Part shown: positions 31,016 through 42,139 of the stretch, one piece after another
How positions within the stretch are numbered: position 1 is the first letter of the stretch
Layout: each line of letters begins with the position of its first letter
Assembly: GCF_027595985.1 (NCBI RefSeq)
Contig: NC_073302.1
Span: 11,118,390 to 11,182,389, forward strand
Source: Sorex araneus
Taxonomy: Eukaryota; Chordata; Mammalia; Eulipotyphla; Soricidae
Direction: 5' to 3'
Length of the DNA stretch: 64,000 nucleotides
Notes under the pieces: model-generated
Told to the model about the DNA's origin: nothing
What the model saw: the letters and a program-made list of their open reading frames with translations, nothing else
The model's database searches: none
Program-made: the position numbers and the translations under genes

Positions 31016-31611
31016 GAAACCTACTGTGTTCTCCTCTTAAAACTCTTTGTGCCAGCATTAGGCACCGAGCAGCCCTCCTCTCCAGGGTCTGATTGACAGA
31101 TCTGATCTGACCTGTCCGGGAGAACAGTCTCTGGCCTCGAAAAGAAGACCTTGCTTAACACGGAATAGCACGGAGGCCCTTGGAGGTGTCATGCCGTGAA
31201 CTGAGTCAGGCAGAGGAAGTCCAGTGCTGTCCAATCTCACTCGTACGCGGGACCTAAGTGTGTATTTACTAAAAGGCCGAGGCGCTCTATCTCTCGCACC
31301 GCTTGTGTTCGGTGGTCTCACGCCGCTTCCCCCACCCCGGGGAGGTCGATGGCGAAGGGTGGACGAAGGAGGAAACGAGGGCCAGGCTGGTTGGTCTCCG
31401 TTGCAGTTTATTCCATTCCCATCTCCGTTCTCCTCTGGTTCTCCTCCTGCTTCTCCCTCCCCCATGCTACTTCATTCTCCTCCTCCTCTGGATTATATCC
31501 CCCAGCCCCCTCCTTACAGCCTAGTTAAGTCCCCAAAGCCTGAGGGGTCGGGGCTTACACAGAGATGTGGTCACAATCAATAGGGGTAAAGTCCTTCCCT
31601 CAAGGGAAGCT

Positions 31612-31642
<31 letters not shown>

Positions 31643-33160
31643 GGGTCACACCCGGCAATGCACAGGGGTTACTCCTGGCTCTGCACTCAGGAATTACCCC
31701 TGGCGGTGCTCAGGGGACCATATGGGATGCTGGGACTTGAACCCTGGTCGGCCGCGTGCAAGGCAAACGCCCTACCCGCTGTGCTATCGCTCCAGCCCCT
31801 CAAGGGAAGCTTCTTCTAGGACAGATTCTCACCCAGCAAGACGACTCTCCCAAGACTGAAATTCCAATTATGGGTGTGTTTCTCCTCTCCTTACTCCAAC
31901 AAACATACATTCATAATATTAGTCATTTTGTATGGACACAATGAGAGATACAATAAGCTTATAGAATTGCTCTCCTGGGGCCATCTCGATCTCAGACTAC
32001 AGTGCTCAGGCCAGATTTAGTCTTTCCTATCCCTAGCAGGGTCCTAATCTCGTCGTTACTTTTTGGATCAGGACAGCATTTGTCCATGACCAAGCTCTTA
32101 ACTTATAACTAAGTATCGTGGTGCTTTGGCCTGGCCCATTTTGATGCCAGGGAGGCTCACAGTTTGCCCTAGGTCCATTCAGTCCCTCATTGGGACCCTA
32201 TTTTGGGGGTGCTAGGAACTAAGGGCAACTGAGGCTTAAGTCGAGGAAGCAGATGCCCTGGAGTACGCATTGTTTGGAGTCAAATAACTCCCAAGTTACA
32301 AAAGCATAATATTAACTGTCTTCCTGTCTTCCTTCCATACAAAAAGGACATTGCTTTAAACTAAACTATTCAAAAGATATAAGGAGAGGAGAAAGGCAAT
32401 ATGAATTTACAATACAAGTTCAGTGTTCTTAGAAGGATCTGACCTTATGAGTTAACAGAATCTGATTAGGGAAAAAAGGTGATAGACCAGTTGGGGGAAG
32501 AGAGCACAGAGAAGTTACAGATAAGCACGAAGGAATGGAAGTGACTCGGGAGCACTGTGATAAATGTAACCCGATAACCCTAAGCTCCCTGTAGCAAGGG
32601 AGAAAGGACACACCAAGGTTATCCTACACCTAAGAACAAAAAATGAGCTCACGGAAATAGCAAGTAAGGCTGCCCGGGGTTAGTGGGGAGGAGAAAGGAC
32701 AATGATGGTCAATGTATAGAAACTTCCAGTGATGAGGCCAACACGTTCGAAGGATGAAAGAACTGCATGGAGACTAGAGTCTTAACTTTCCTGCCCAGAC
32801 TGATCCGACCTAATTCAAGTCACTCATTCCATGTCTCCTAGATTCACCTCGGGTCAACCCATCTTCCTGTATCACACACGAGCCACCCAAATCCAGTCTG
32901 AGTCACTCGATTAGACTCAACCTTCACTCGTCCCAATCGCCTGCCGTCAACCCAGCGCTGCTCTACCTACTGCACCGAGTTCAATCCAAGACGAGCCAGC
33001 TCAGTCCTGCCCACACAGCCGGTATCCGGCCCAACTCCGTCCACTCAGTCAAGCCCAAAGAAACGTGAGGCAACTCAGCTCTCCCCAGCACAAACCAAAC
33101 TAGACGTGCTCAACCCAGCAGAAGATGACAGGATTGAACTCAGCTGAAGCCGTCCCACCC
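31016..33160. other. Unassigned 2.1-kb AT-richer block
   Basis: Composition differs from the neighbours, and the only known insertion in it is the young SINE at 31616. No reading frame above 120 codons and no retroelement protein motif was seen. It could be an old LTR or DNA transposon unknown to me, or unique DNA. Confidence 0.4.
31616..31799 (-). mobile_element. SOR-type SINE, full length, young
   Basis: Near-consensus with a long T-run. Perfect 16-bp duplication TCAAGGGAAGCTTCTT at 31600-31615 and 31800-31815. Confidence 0.96.
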
Positions 33161-33638
33161 ACCCACACTCTCTTCCTTTCGACGGTAAATAAATACCAAC
33201 CTCCCGCTGTTCCCCAACCACCAGAGCCCCACCCCGCCCAAAGAGTGAGATGGAAAGGAAAGATGGCGGGACCCATCACTGGCTCAGTGACAAGAGGTCC
33301 TACCTTCCAAGCGTGAGGTCTAGAGCTCGATCCCCTGCTCCAGCCCACGTGCCTGTGTAGGATCTCAGCAGCTTCGCTGTTCGGGAATCCCAGAGGCACA
33401 ACCACGTGACTCCTGGCCACCACCTCTACAAGGTAGAAACGCTTCTCTGCCTTTGACCTCCTTGTTCCCCCGCAGTCTTACTACACCCTTTAGCAGGTAA
33501 CTGTCATTCTCTCGACTCCCTCCCTCATGCCCAGCCTTTGATGACGACACTCCTGGGCCAGCAAGGCTCAGAGTGCCAGGTAATAGACTCTCATCTCCAC
33601 ACACACACAGCACCTCAGGAAGAGGAGAGTCTCAGCTC

Positions 33639-33640
<2 letters not shown>

Positions 33641-33688
<48 letters not shown>
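33641..33688. repeat. (TC)n microsatellite in a 400-bp pyrimidine-rich zone
   Basis: A pure TC run followed to about 34020 by TCTG, CTCCT and TCTCT-rich sequence. Confidence 0.9.
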
Positions 33689-33692
<4 letters not shown>

Positions 33693-34136
33693 CCTCCCTC
33701 TATCTGCACTCCTCTCCTTTCTCGTGCCTCTCTCCACATTCTCCTCTACCCAATCTCTCATCTCTTTTTCTCCTCTCCTCTGCCTCTCTCCTCTGTCTGT
33801 TTCTGTCTGTCTGTCTCTGTCTCTGTCTCTGTCTCTCTTTCTCTCTGTCTCTCTATCTCTCCCCTTTCCTCACTTCCTCGCTGTGCTCTCACTCTCTCAT
33901 TATCTCAGCTTATCTGTGGGTGGCTCCATCGCTTCCTCTTTCAGTGTCTCTGCATTATGTTCTCCCTCTCACTGTCTCTGTCAGTCTCCATCTCTGTCTC
34001 TAGTTCTGGTGCTGTCCCTTCCCAGCTTGACACGATTTCTCCTGACACAGCCAGCCATGCCTCCTCCCTGCATCCCTCATCTCTCTCCACCACTGGGGAA
34101 CAACAGCCAGGCAGCCTGGGAACCCCTCATGGTGCC

Positions 34137-34670
34137 TCTGAGAGGTGCCCTTCAGACGGGTGTCCCCTGAGAGAGATGCCCCTCAGACAGGTGTCCCCTA
34201 AGAGATATTCCCTTGAGAGAGATGCCCCTCAGACAGGTGCCCCCTCAGACAGGTGCCCCTGAGAGAGATGCCCTTGAGAGAGATGCCCCTCAGACGAGTG
34301 TCCCCTGAGAGAGATGCTCCTGAGAGAGATGCCCCTCAGACAGGTGCCCCCTCAGACAGGTGCCCCTGAGAGAGATGCCCCTCACACAGGTGTCCCCTGA
34401 GAGAGATGCCCCTCACACAGGTACCCCTGAGAGAGATGCCCCTCACACAGGTGCCCCCTCACACAGGTGTCCCCTGAGAGAGATGCCCCTCACACAGGTG
34501 TCCCCTGAGAGAGATGCCCCTCACACAGGTGCCCCCTCACACAGGTGTCCCCTGAGAGAGACGCCCCTCACACAGGTACCCCTGGGAGAGATGCCCCTCA
34601 GGCAGGTGTCCCCTGAGAGAGATGCCCCTCACACAGGTGTCCCCTGAGAGAGATGCCCCTCACACAGGCA
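34137..34670. repeat. About 31-bp minisatellite with 16-bp short units
   Basis: Units of the form GTGTCCCCTGAGAGAGATGC plus CCCTCACACAG (or CCCTCAGACAG), mixed with 16-bp GTGCCCCCTCACACAG units. Periods alternate, so the array is compound. The left part has CAGACAG and the right part CACACAG, so it homogenised in two blocks. Confidence 0.93.
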
Positions 34671-34679
34671 CCCTGAGCC

Positions 34680-36480
34680 AGGCCCCTTGCCCAGCCCAGC
34701 CCTCTCGCAGGCAGGCAGCCTCCTCTGGCAGCTCTGGCCAATCCTCTTCTCTCACGAGGGGCCTGAGCCCGGGGCGGAAGGTCCTGAACAGATGCTCTCC
34801 AGGACGCAGTGCAGGCAGGAGGCTCTCCGCGGTGGGAGCCCAGAACCTTCCATACCTCCTACATACCCTCAGCCACCGCCTCAGCACAGGGCCTCCCAGT
34901 GTGTCTGTCTATCTGTCTGTCCCAGTGGCCCGTATTCTCGGGGGCACGGAGGCGGGGAGACAAGAAGCCCGGGTGCCCGTTCGGTGAGGGTCATTCACCA
35001 GTGACCTTGCCCCCTGTAGCCTCTGGGCCGGGAACCAGTGTGTGCCAGCGTAGTTCCAGCGCCCAGGGAGAGGGGAGCCAGCCGTCAGCGGTCAGCCACC
35101 AAACACAGGCTCCAACCACTGGGCCGCCGGGCTGGCAGGAGTGGGCCGGGGAACGGGGCGCTCCGGGCCTGCCCCCTCCCTGGGCCCACTGGCCACCGCC
35201 TCCTGGTCAGCGAGTCCTCCTGGGGGCAGCAGGAGGGCAGGGCCCTCCCTCCGGACTTCCTCCACACTCACTCCAGGAAGCCTGAAATAGAAAAGGAGAA
35301 GGCGAGGCTGCGGTCTGCGGGGGCGCACAGGAAGGCGGCATTTCGGGGCCCGGGCGCAGAGGTCACCCCGACCGACCGCCGGGCACCCCCAGCCCGCTGT
35401 CCCCACGTTCCCCCTCTCCCCGGGACACCGCAGCAGAACCCAGAGCTGCTGACCCATCCGCAGCCACCCTGGTGGTGGTGGGGGCGGGGGGCTGTCAATC
35501 AACACGGGTGCCCAGTCTGCCCCAGGCCACCCGCTCCCCGCGTGAACTGGCCCGGCCCCAGGGTGGGGGCCTGAGCCCCAGAAGCCGCAGCTGGGCAGGA
35601 GGCCAGTCCCCGTCCTCTCCGCCCCTCCCGCAGGCCTCCGCTGACCTCCTGCTCTTCCTTCCCTTTCCCTGCACCCCAGAGACGCCGGTGGGGGGGTGAG
35701 CCCCAGCCTCGCTCAGCCCTGCAGACCGCGCAGGAAGGAGCCCCCGACCCCCACACTGGGCCCGCAGCCCTGGCCCTGCTGACCTCGCGGGAGTTGGGAG
35801 ACTCCGCCCCTTCCCAGTGCACCCTCCCCAAGCAGTGAGTGACCCTGCAGCCGGGGCCCAGACCCCTCCCTTCCTCCCCTAACTGCTCCGCCCCCTCCCC
35901 CCACACAGAGCCAGGCTCCCCTGATCAGCCAACTGGGCACCCTACGGGGCGTCTCTGCCCTTGGCCCTGCACTCACACTCTGATGGGGTGGGGTGCTAAG
36001 CTACAACTACAGTGAGGTTTCCTCAGGGGAGGGGCACACCCAACGGTGAAGGTGACAGGGTGCTTGGGGCAGGGGGCAGTGCTGGGGATCAAACCCCAGG
36101 GCTTCCACACGAAAGGCAGATACTACCACCCCTTGAGCTATTTCCCAGGCCCCAAAAGGGCATTTTAGCAGAGAGAAGAGCAAGTGCAAAGGCCCAGGGG
36201 CAGAGAAACACCCCCCACACACACACTAGGGAGAAGCCTAAAAGGGAGAGTCCTTAATGCACACCCTTGGCACCCGCGTCCCTGCAGGCCTGGGAGTTCT
36301 GCCTGGCTCACACTGGGCACCTGATAGTGGGGTGCAAGGACTGGCCACCCCTACTGGGTCTTAGAGTGGAAACTGGCCATGCCAGAAAGGTCAAGAATGC
36401 GCCCCCTCCGGGGTGTGGGGGCTCACTGGTGGCCTTGGGGGTTGAGATCAGCCTATGGGGGGCACTCCAGGGTGCCAAGC
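34680..36480. other. Intergenic, no gene seen
   Basis: GC-rich. 36060-36150 resembles a worn minus SINE ('CTGGGGATCAAACCCCAGGG'), and 36155-36215 carries 'GCAAGTGCAAAGGCCCAGGG', a motif of old LINE (L2-type) copies. Confidence 0.5.
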
Positions 36481-36483
36481 ATG

Positions 36484-36680
36484 GGGAGGGCTCTAGCCGC
36501 ACGCGCATGGCTGACCCAGCTTCAATCTGAGCCCCACAGAAGTTTCCTCAGAGCCCCTCCAAGAGTGAGCCCCGAGCACAGAGCCAGGAGTCAGCCCTGA
36601 GCACAGAGTCAGGAATTAGCCCGAGCACAGAGCCAGGAGTCAGCCCTGAGCACTGCCCAGTGGGGCCCAAATGAAGAAAA
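36484..36680 (+). mobile_element. SOR-type SINE with internal duplications
   Basis: Diverged. The block 'GAGCACAGAGCCAGGAGTCA' is present three times, with the middle unit altered. Confidence 0.75.
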
Positions 36681-36824
36681 AGAGAAAGAGAGAGAGGAGG
36701 AGAGGAGAGTGGGTTGGTTTGAGTTGCCCCCACCCACCACCCACGTGTGACTTATTCTGGTTCATCTCCCTCTGAATCCCTTTTTTGGAGGGTGGGCCTG
36801 AGAAGGTTCAGGGGGGAGGGGGGA

Positions 36825-36963
36825 CTGAGTCACACCCAGCAGTGCTCAGGGCTTACTCCAGCTCTGCGCTCAGAATCACTGGCAGTGTTCAGAGGGACCA
36901 TGTGAGATGCCAGGGGTCAAACCCTGGTCGGCCACATGCAAGAAATGTGCTCCCTCTAGCCCC
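36825..36963 (-). mobile_element. SOR-type SINE, worn
   Basis: 'GTCACACCCAGCAGTGCTCA', 'GGGGTCAAACCCTGGTCGGC', 'CTCTAGCCCC'; short deletions in the middle. Confidence 0.85.
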
Positions 36964-37002
36964 TCCTCTGGATCCTCTTTTGTTTTTAATTTGTATTGAA
37001 TG

Positions 37003-37640
37003 GCAAAGTTCACTGTCACTGTATCACTGTCATCCCGTTGGTCATCAATTTGCTCGAGCGGGCACCAGTAACGTCTCCATTCATCCTGGCCCTGAGATTT
37101 TAGCAGCCTCTCTTTACTCGTCCTTCCCAATGGTGCCGCATTGGAGACTCTTCAGGGTCAGGGGAACGAGACCCATCATTGTCACTGTATTTGGCCTATG
37201 AATACGCCACGGGGAGCTTGCCAGGCTCTCCCCCGTGCAGGCAGGAAACTCTCGGTAGCTTGCCAGGTTCTCCAAGAGGAAGAAGTAGGCTATCAGATGT
37301 CATGTGACCACGTGCACTTCTGGGCACTTAGTTTTATAGTCTCTGGCCATTGGCCATTGATGGGATTACGGGGGGCGGGCGCCAGTTTCTGGGTATGACT
37401 GCCTAGCTACTGGAAAATGGGGAATCTGGGTGGAAGATCCAGTTCCGATCTGAGCAGCCTTAGAGGTCTCGGCCCGGGTCCTGCACACCTGGGTTCCTCT
37501 GCCAGTTCCTTCATGCGTGAGGCTCATCTGAACGTGTGGCGAGGGGCCTTAAGCATGGCTGTGGGTGGGTTCCAGAGGACTTCAACTGCCGGGGCTCTGC
37601 TCAGGGCAGGGAGGGAAACTTAACCTGCCCCCTCCGAGAG
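37003..37640 (+). mobile_element. Composite 'TTTGCTCGAG' family, longest copy
   Basis: Colinear, in opposite orientation, with 54350 down to about 53770. Shared blocks are 'CATCAATTTGCTCGAGCGGG', 'GAATACGCCACGGGGAGCTT', 'TTTTATAGTCTCTGG', 'ACTGCCTAGCTACTGGAAAA', 'CACCTGGGTTCCTCTGCC' and 'TGCCGGGGCTCTGCTCAGGG'. At least 600 bp in both copies, so this is not a simple SINE. No coding capacity is seen. Confidence 0.8.
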
Positions 37641-37681
37641 ACCCCGGTGAAGACAGACAGGCGCGGGGCCAAGAGACTCTG

Positions 37682-37858
37682 CCATGACAAAGTTATTCAT
37701 GATCAAATTCCCAGGCACACAGTGTTCCAACGCCATCCTTCACCAGGGGCCACTTCCCTCCACCATTGTCCCCACTTTCCCTCCGGACCCCAGCCTGGGG
37801 TCCGCGCCAGCATTTCAGCCAAGTGTCTCTGTGGTTTTTGACTCTGTTAAGTCTCCAG
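37682..37858 (-). mobile_element. (AG)n-linked family, copy without AG run
   Basis: 'AAGTTATTCATGATCAAATT', 'ACAGTGTTCCAACGCCATCC', 'CCTCCACCATTGTCCCCACT' are the reverse of the 11087 element. Confidence 0.65.
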
Positions 37859-37862
37859 GTGA

Positions 37863-38028
37863 GGGGCTGGATCGAGAGCACAGCGGGGAGGGCACTTGCC
37901 TTGCACACGGCTGACCCAGGTTCCATCTCCGGCATCCCGTGTGGTCCTCTGAGCCCTCCAGGAATGATCCCTGAGCACCGAGCCAGGAGTCAGCCCCGGA
38001 CACAATGTGGCCCCCAAACAAACCAACC
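37863..38028 (+). mobile_element. SOR-type SINE
   Basis: Moderately diverged; GGTTCCATCTCC B box. Confidence 0.88.
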
Positions 38029-39150
38029 TGTGGGTGAGCAGATGTGGGGCAGAGACAGCCTGGAGACAGCGAGAGGCTCCGAGTCCCCAGCGAAAGCCTG
38101 AAGCCCGTCCCTGCCCCAAGACATCACCTCACAGTTCATCCGGATCCTTCTTCTGCAGTAAAGGTGGCCACGCGCAGATGCGCTGCCATTGCGTGAGTCT
38201 CGGGAGGATGCTCAGCGGCCCTGTCCTCTGTCATCTGCGTCACAGACAGAAGCACTGAACTCTGGGAACTGGCTGAGGTCACACTGTTGGCCGATGACAA
38301 AAGTCAACAAATGAAAGCAGGCAGCAGGGATGAAAGTGGGCGGCGGGAATGAAAGCAGACAGCGGGAATGAAAGTGGGCAGCGGGAATGAAAGCAGACAG
38401 TGGAAATGAAAAGCAGGCCTCGGGCAGCAGAGTTCCTCTGCGCTACCCTGCCCTATGAGCTCCCCCTTTCCCTGGGGTCCGTGAGGGTCTCTGCATGGTT
38501 CTCTGCATGGAGTGCGGCAAGCAGCTGTGGCTTCTAGCAAGTTCCATCTGAGCCAGGGCTGCAGACAGGTTGGGCAGGGAGAACTGCAGGGAGGAGGCTG
38601 CCATCTAGGGGTGAGACCTGGCCTCGGAGAAGGATGAAGGACACGCAGGTTCCAGGCCTGAGGGGGCTGGGGGCTAGGCGGGGGGGGGGGGGGGGGCGCT
38701 GAGCGTTCCAGCCAAGCTTCCAGGTCAGACATTTAGAAAGCCACGTCCTGGAGAAGACAGGAGGAAGGACAGTCTCTGGGTGGACCAGCATCATCGATCC
38801 CAGAGCCGCTGGAGCTGTCTGCACCCCAGGACAGAGCTGCCCCCTCCCAGGACACAAGACCCCTTGCCTGGACCAGGAGGGCCACTGACGCCTGCATCTT
38901 CTATAAATTGCCACCAGGTGGCAGCACAGGCCACGTTTGGTTGGTTGTTGGGTTGTTTTTTCCCCCAGGAAGGCAGGCATGGGGAGGAAGCAAGGAGAAA
39001 GGGACCCTCTGCTGGGGAGAGTCCTGGGAGGGGGGCCCCACGAGCCGGCCTGCCTGAGAGGGTGCAGTGTCCTGCAGCTACAATAGGGAAAGGAGATGCT
39101 CCCAGATGCTGCCCGTGGCCCAAGCTGAGATTCCCCTGCAAAAAGTGCGA
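38029..39150. other. Intergenic, no gene seen
   Basis: Contains a 19-bp minisatellite and a G-run at 38680-38696; otherwise single-copy. Confidence 0.5.
38318..38415. repeat. 19-bp minisatellite, alternating units
   Basis: Five units of GGGAATGAAAGCAGACAGC and GGGAATGAAAGTGGGCAGC alternate, giving a 38-bp higher period. Confidence 0.92.
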
Positions 39151-39153
39151 GGC

Positions 39154-39362
39154 TGGGGCTGCAGCAATAGCACAGCAGGAAGGTGCCCACCCTCCACGCA
39201 CAAGCTCCACCCCCAGCTTCAGACAGGTCCTCCCCAGCCCCACCAGGAGCCACCCGTGAGCACAGAACCAGGAGTCAGCCCTGAGCACAGAACCAGGAGT
39301 CAACCCTGAGCACAGAACCAGGAGTCAGCCCTGAGCACCACGAGGAGTAGTTCAAAAACCAA
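39154..39362 (+). mobile_element. SOR-type SINE with triplicated internal block
   Basis: The A box TAGCACAGCAG is kept. The block GAGCACAGAACCAGGAGTCA plus RCCCT occurs three times in tandem (about 39257-39335). Confidence 0.85.
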
Positions 39363-39639
39363 CAGCAATTTAAGAAGCAAAGAGCAAAGCAGACAGAACG
39401 GCCCTCCCCACTCTGCCCAGCCCCCGGGGTCACTGAGGCTCTCGGCACGTCAGCTCCTCCTTAGGCACACGGGGGAAGGCACCGAGGGGCAGGTTACCCT
39501 TCCGTCCAAGCCCCCAGGAGGATAAAACACCCCCCACTCAAGGCCCTTCTCGCCTCGCCTCCCCAGTTCCTCCCAGCTGCAGGACCCCTGTTCCCAGGCA
39601 GACCACCGTCTTCCACCCCCTAACTGGGCAATGCCCTTC

Positions 39640-39720
39640 CTCTCCTGAACTCAGCCTTCTTCACCCTTCACGTCACCTCCTCCTGGAAGCCCTCTGCAAG
39701 GCCCCCAGTGGAAAGAGGCT
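39640..39720. mobile_element. L2-like fragment
   Basis: 'TCACCTCCTCCTGGAAGCCC' is the conserved 3' segment of old L2 LINEs; short and by eye only. Confidence 0.35.
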
Positions 39721-39827
39721 CCCCCGCCCCCTGTGCTGTCTCACTGAGCACCACCGACGCCCTTCAAGGAAGCACACAGCGCGTCCTCTGACAGCAGGTT
39801 CTGCAGATGCCCGTGGGCCGCCAGAGT

Positions 39828-39935
39828 TCGCTGGGCAGAGCGCAGGCTTCGCACAGAGGCCAGGGTTCACTTCCCAGCACTGTATGATCCCCAAGCACCA
39901 CAGGGAGGGACCCCTCCAGCAATGACCCGGGAGTG
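39828..39935 (+). mobile_element. SOR-type SINE, old
   Basis: 'GGGTTCACTTCCCAGCACTG', 'CCCCAAGCACCACAGGGAGG'; the tail is lost where the next SINE begins. Confidence 0.6.
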
Positions 39936-39941
39936 GCTCCA

Positions 39942-40107
39942 GGGGCCAGAGAGATGTAGCACAGCGGGTAGGGCACCTGCCTTGCACACAGGTGGCCTGG
40001 GCGCTACCCCCAACACCACATATGGTTCCCTGAACCCTACCAAGAGAGATCCCTGAGTCCAGGGCCAGGAGGAAGCCCCGAGCACTGTCAGGTGTGCCCC
40101 AAAAAAG
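39942..40107 (+). mobile_element. SOR-type SINE leading into a polypurine tract
   Basis: Diverged copy whose A-tail AAAAAAGAAGAAGG passes without break into the following GGA/GAA tract. Confidence 0.87.
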
Positions 40108-40515
40108 AAGAAGGAGAAGGGAGAAGAGGAGGAGGAGATGAAAGAGGAGGAGGAAGAGGAGGAGGAGATGAAAGAGGAGGAGGAAGAGGAGGAGGAGATG
40201 AAGGAGGAGAAGGAGGAGGAGGAGGAGATGAAGGAGGAGAAGGAGGAGGAGGAGGAGGAGAAGAAGAAGAAGAAGAAGAAGAAGAGAAGAAGAAGAGAAG
40301 AAGAAGAAGAAGAAGAAGAAGAAGAAGAAGAAGAAGAAGAAGAAGAAGAAGAAGAAGGAGGAGGAGGAGGAGGAGGAGAAGGAGGAGGAGGAGGAGGAAG
40401 AGGAGGAGGAGGAGGAGGAAGAGGAGGAGGAGGAGGAGGAGGAGGAAGGAGAAAGAGGAGGAGGAAGGAGAAAGAGGAGGAGGAGGAGGAAGGAGAAAGA
40501 GGAGGAGGAGGAGCA
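40108..40515. repeat. 410-bp GGA/GAA polypurine mirror tract
   Basis: Virtually pure purine on the + strand: GGA-rich, then (GAA)n at 40260-40355, then GGA-rich again. Such tracts can form triplexes (H-DNA). It generates spurious poly-Glu and poly-Leu reading frames. Confidence 0.95.
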
Positions 40516-41114
40516 CCTGCACCTGAGCACCTCCATGGGGGCGGCGCTCTAACTCCCCTGAATGAGGTATGGAAGCCTCACCAGAAGTCTGCCCCAGACT
40601 TCGCTGACCCGGCCCTCTCCTGGCCTCAGTTTCCCTCCTGTGTAATGGGTCTGTTCTCAGCCAGAGCTGTGAGGAGCAGCAGCTGTTACTTGTGGGGCTC
40701 CTGCAGAATAAAATGGGGCAGCCCCTTATTCCAGGCCTTCCTCTAAGTCCAGCCAATGGCGCGAGGCCCGTCCCCAGGGAGCCCTGCGGAGCTGGCCCAG
40801 ACCAGGACCTTGTTGCCAGGAAGGCAAAGGACTGGCCTTTCCTCCGCCAAGTGCGGGCCAAGGCCAGGGTCTGCAAAGGGGCGTTTGCCCAGCAGGGGGC
40901 GCCTGGTCCCGAGTCCACAGAGACGTGGCCCCTCCCACCTTCTCAGGGTTCCACTTGTTACAGGGGGCCAGGGGGCTCCTAAAATCACGTGCAAGAAATT
41001 GGAGGGCAGGGGTGACAGCTGGCCCGGCACACGACTGCAGCCCGGGAACTAACCTCTTTGACGAATGGAGGAGGTTCAGGGGTGCGGGAAGGGTCCACGG
41101 TTCAAAGGTGGAGG

Positions 41115-41250
41115 GACCTTGGAGCCGAAGAGACAGTGCCGGGAGGACGCTGGCCTTGCGTGCGTCCACTGCCCGCGCCCCATAAGCCCCGAGCCCCACC
41201 AGGAGGATACCTGAGCACAGCCGAGTGTGCCCCCCCCAAAAAAAAACAAG
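41115..41250 (+). mobile_element. SOR-type SINE, worn
   Basis: 'GCTGGCCTTGCGTGCGTCCA', 'CCACCAGGAGGATACCTGAG', ends C-run plus A-run. Confidence 0.65.
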
Positions 41251-41659
41251 CAAGTGGACAGGAACAAAGGTGGGGGGGTGCAGGAGCAACCTGCCAGAAT
41301 GAAAAGTGGCGTCTGTGCCGTGTGCACACGCAGCCTCGGAGAAGAGACGGAGTAAAGTTAAAACCAAGCCAGCGCTTGATGAAGAGTCCGTAAGTGGTGG
41401 TGAGGGCTTGGACCCGGGCATCTGCGTTAAAGCACGGGATCTGGACGCTCAGGAAGATCCAGGGGGTGGGGTGTGGGGGGAAGAGCACTGCCACTGCGAG
41501 GGTTCCCGTGCAGGCTGGGGGTCCAACCCCCCCCGGGGTGCGGGCACCAGGCGTGCCCTGAAGCTCTGCTGTCTGCGTCCCCAGAGCTCTGCCTTCTGCC
41601 ACCCTCACCGCCTAGTTCCAGCCACGCCACAGCGAGGCGTGTGTCCACCCAAAGGAAGG

Positions 41660-41790
41660 GGGTGTAGCACCTGACCCGACACCCCCAAGCCCACCAAGAG
41701 TGACCCCCGAGCACGGCCACGGGTAACTTACCCCTGAGCATTGCAGGGTGTGACCCAAGAAACAAAAAAGAGAAAAAAATAAAAGGGAGG
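41660..41790 (+). mobile_element. SOR-type SINE, right half
   Basis: 'CCACCAAGAGTGACCCCCGA' to 'GCAGGGTGTGACCCAAGAAA' and an A-rich tail. Confidence 0.75.
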
Positions 41791-41861
41791 AAAGAGGAAG
41801 AGAGAAGGAAGGAGAAGGGAGGAGAGGGGAGGAGAGGGGAGGAGAGGGGAGGAGAGGGGAG
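41785..41861. repeat. (GGAGA)n polypurine tract between two SINEs
   Basis: GGAAGAGAGAAGG grades into GGGGAGGAGA units (10 bp, four copies). It apparently grew from the tail of the left SINE. Confidence 0.9.
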
Positions 41862-42008
41862 CTGGCTGGAGCTATAGTACCCGGGGAGGGCGCTTTCCTT
41901 GCACGCAGCTGACCCAGGCGCTATCCCCGGCACCCGAGTCCCACCAGGAAGGACCCCTGAGCACAGAGCCAGGAGTATTCGCCGAGCACTGCCAGGGGTG
42001 GGCGAGAC
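41862..42008 (+). mobile_element. SOR-type SINE
   Basis: Diverged, A box TAGTACCCGGG, no poly-A; ends TGCCAGGGGTGGGCGAGAC. Confidence 0.78.
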
Positions 42009-42139
42009 AGAGACGGGTGGGGTGGGGCAGGTGGGGCCTGAATTTCACACTGGAGGGACGGATGGATCCAAACGAGTGGACAGAGATCAGGCACGGCCAC
42101 GCCCAGCTGGGAGCAGAGTTAGAGCTTCAGATACTCAGG

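Noticed and set aside
34360..34647. Repeat protein with Arg-Asp-Ala-Pro-His-Thr-Gly motif
   Set aside because: Translation of the 31/16-bp minisatellite.
40088..40918. Poly-Leu/Ser and poly-Glu frames
   Set aside because: Translation of the GGA/GAA purine tract.
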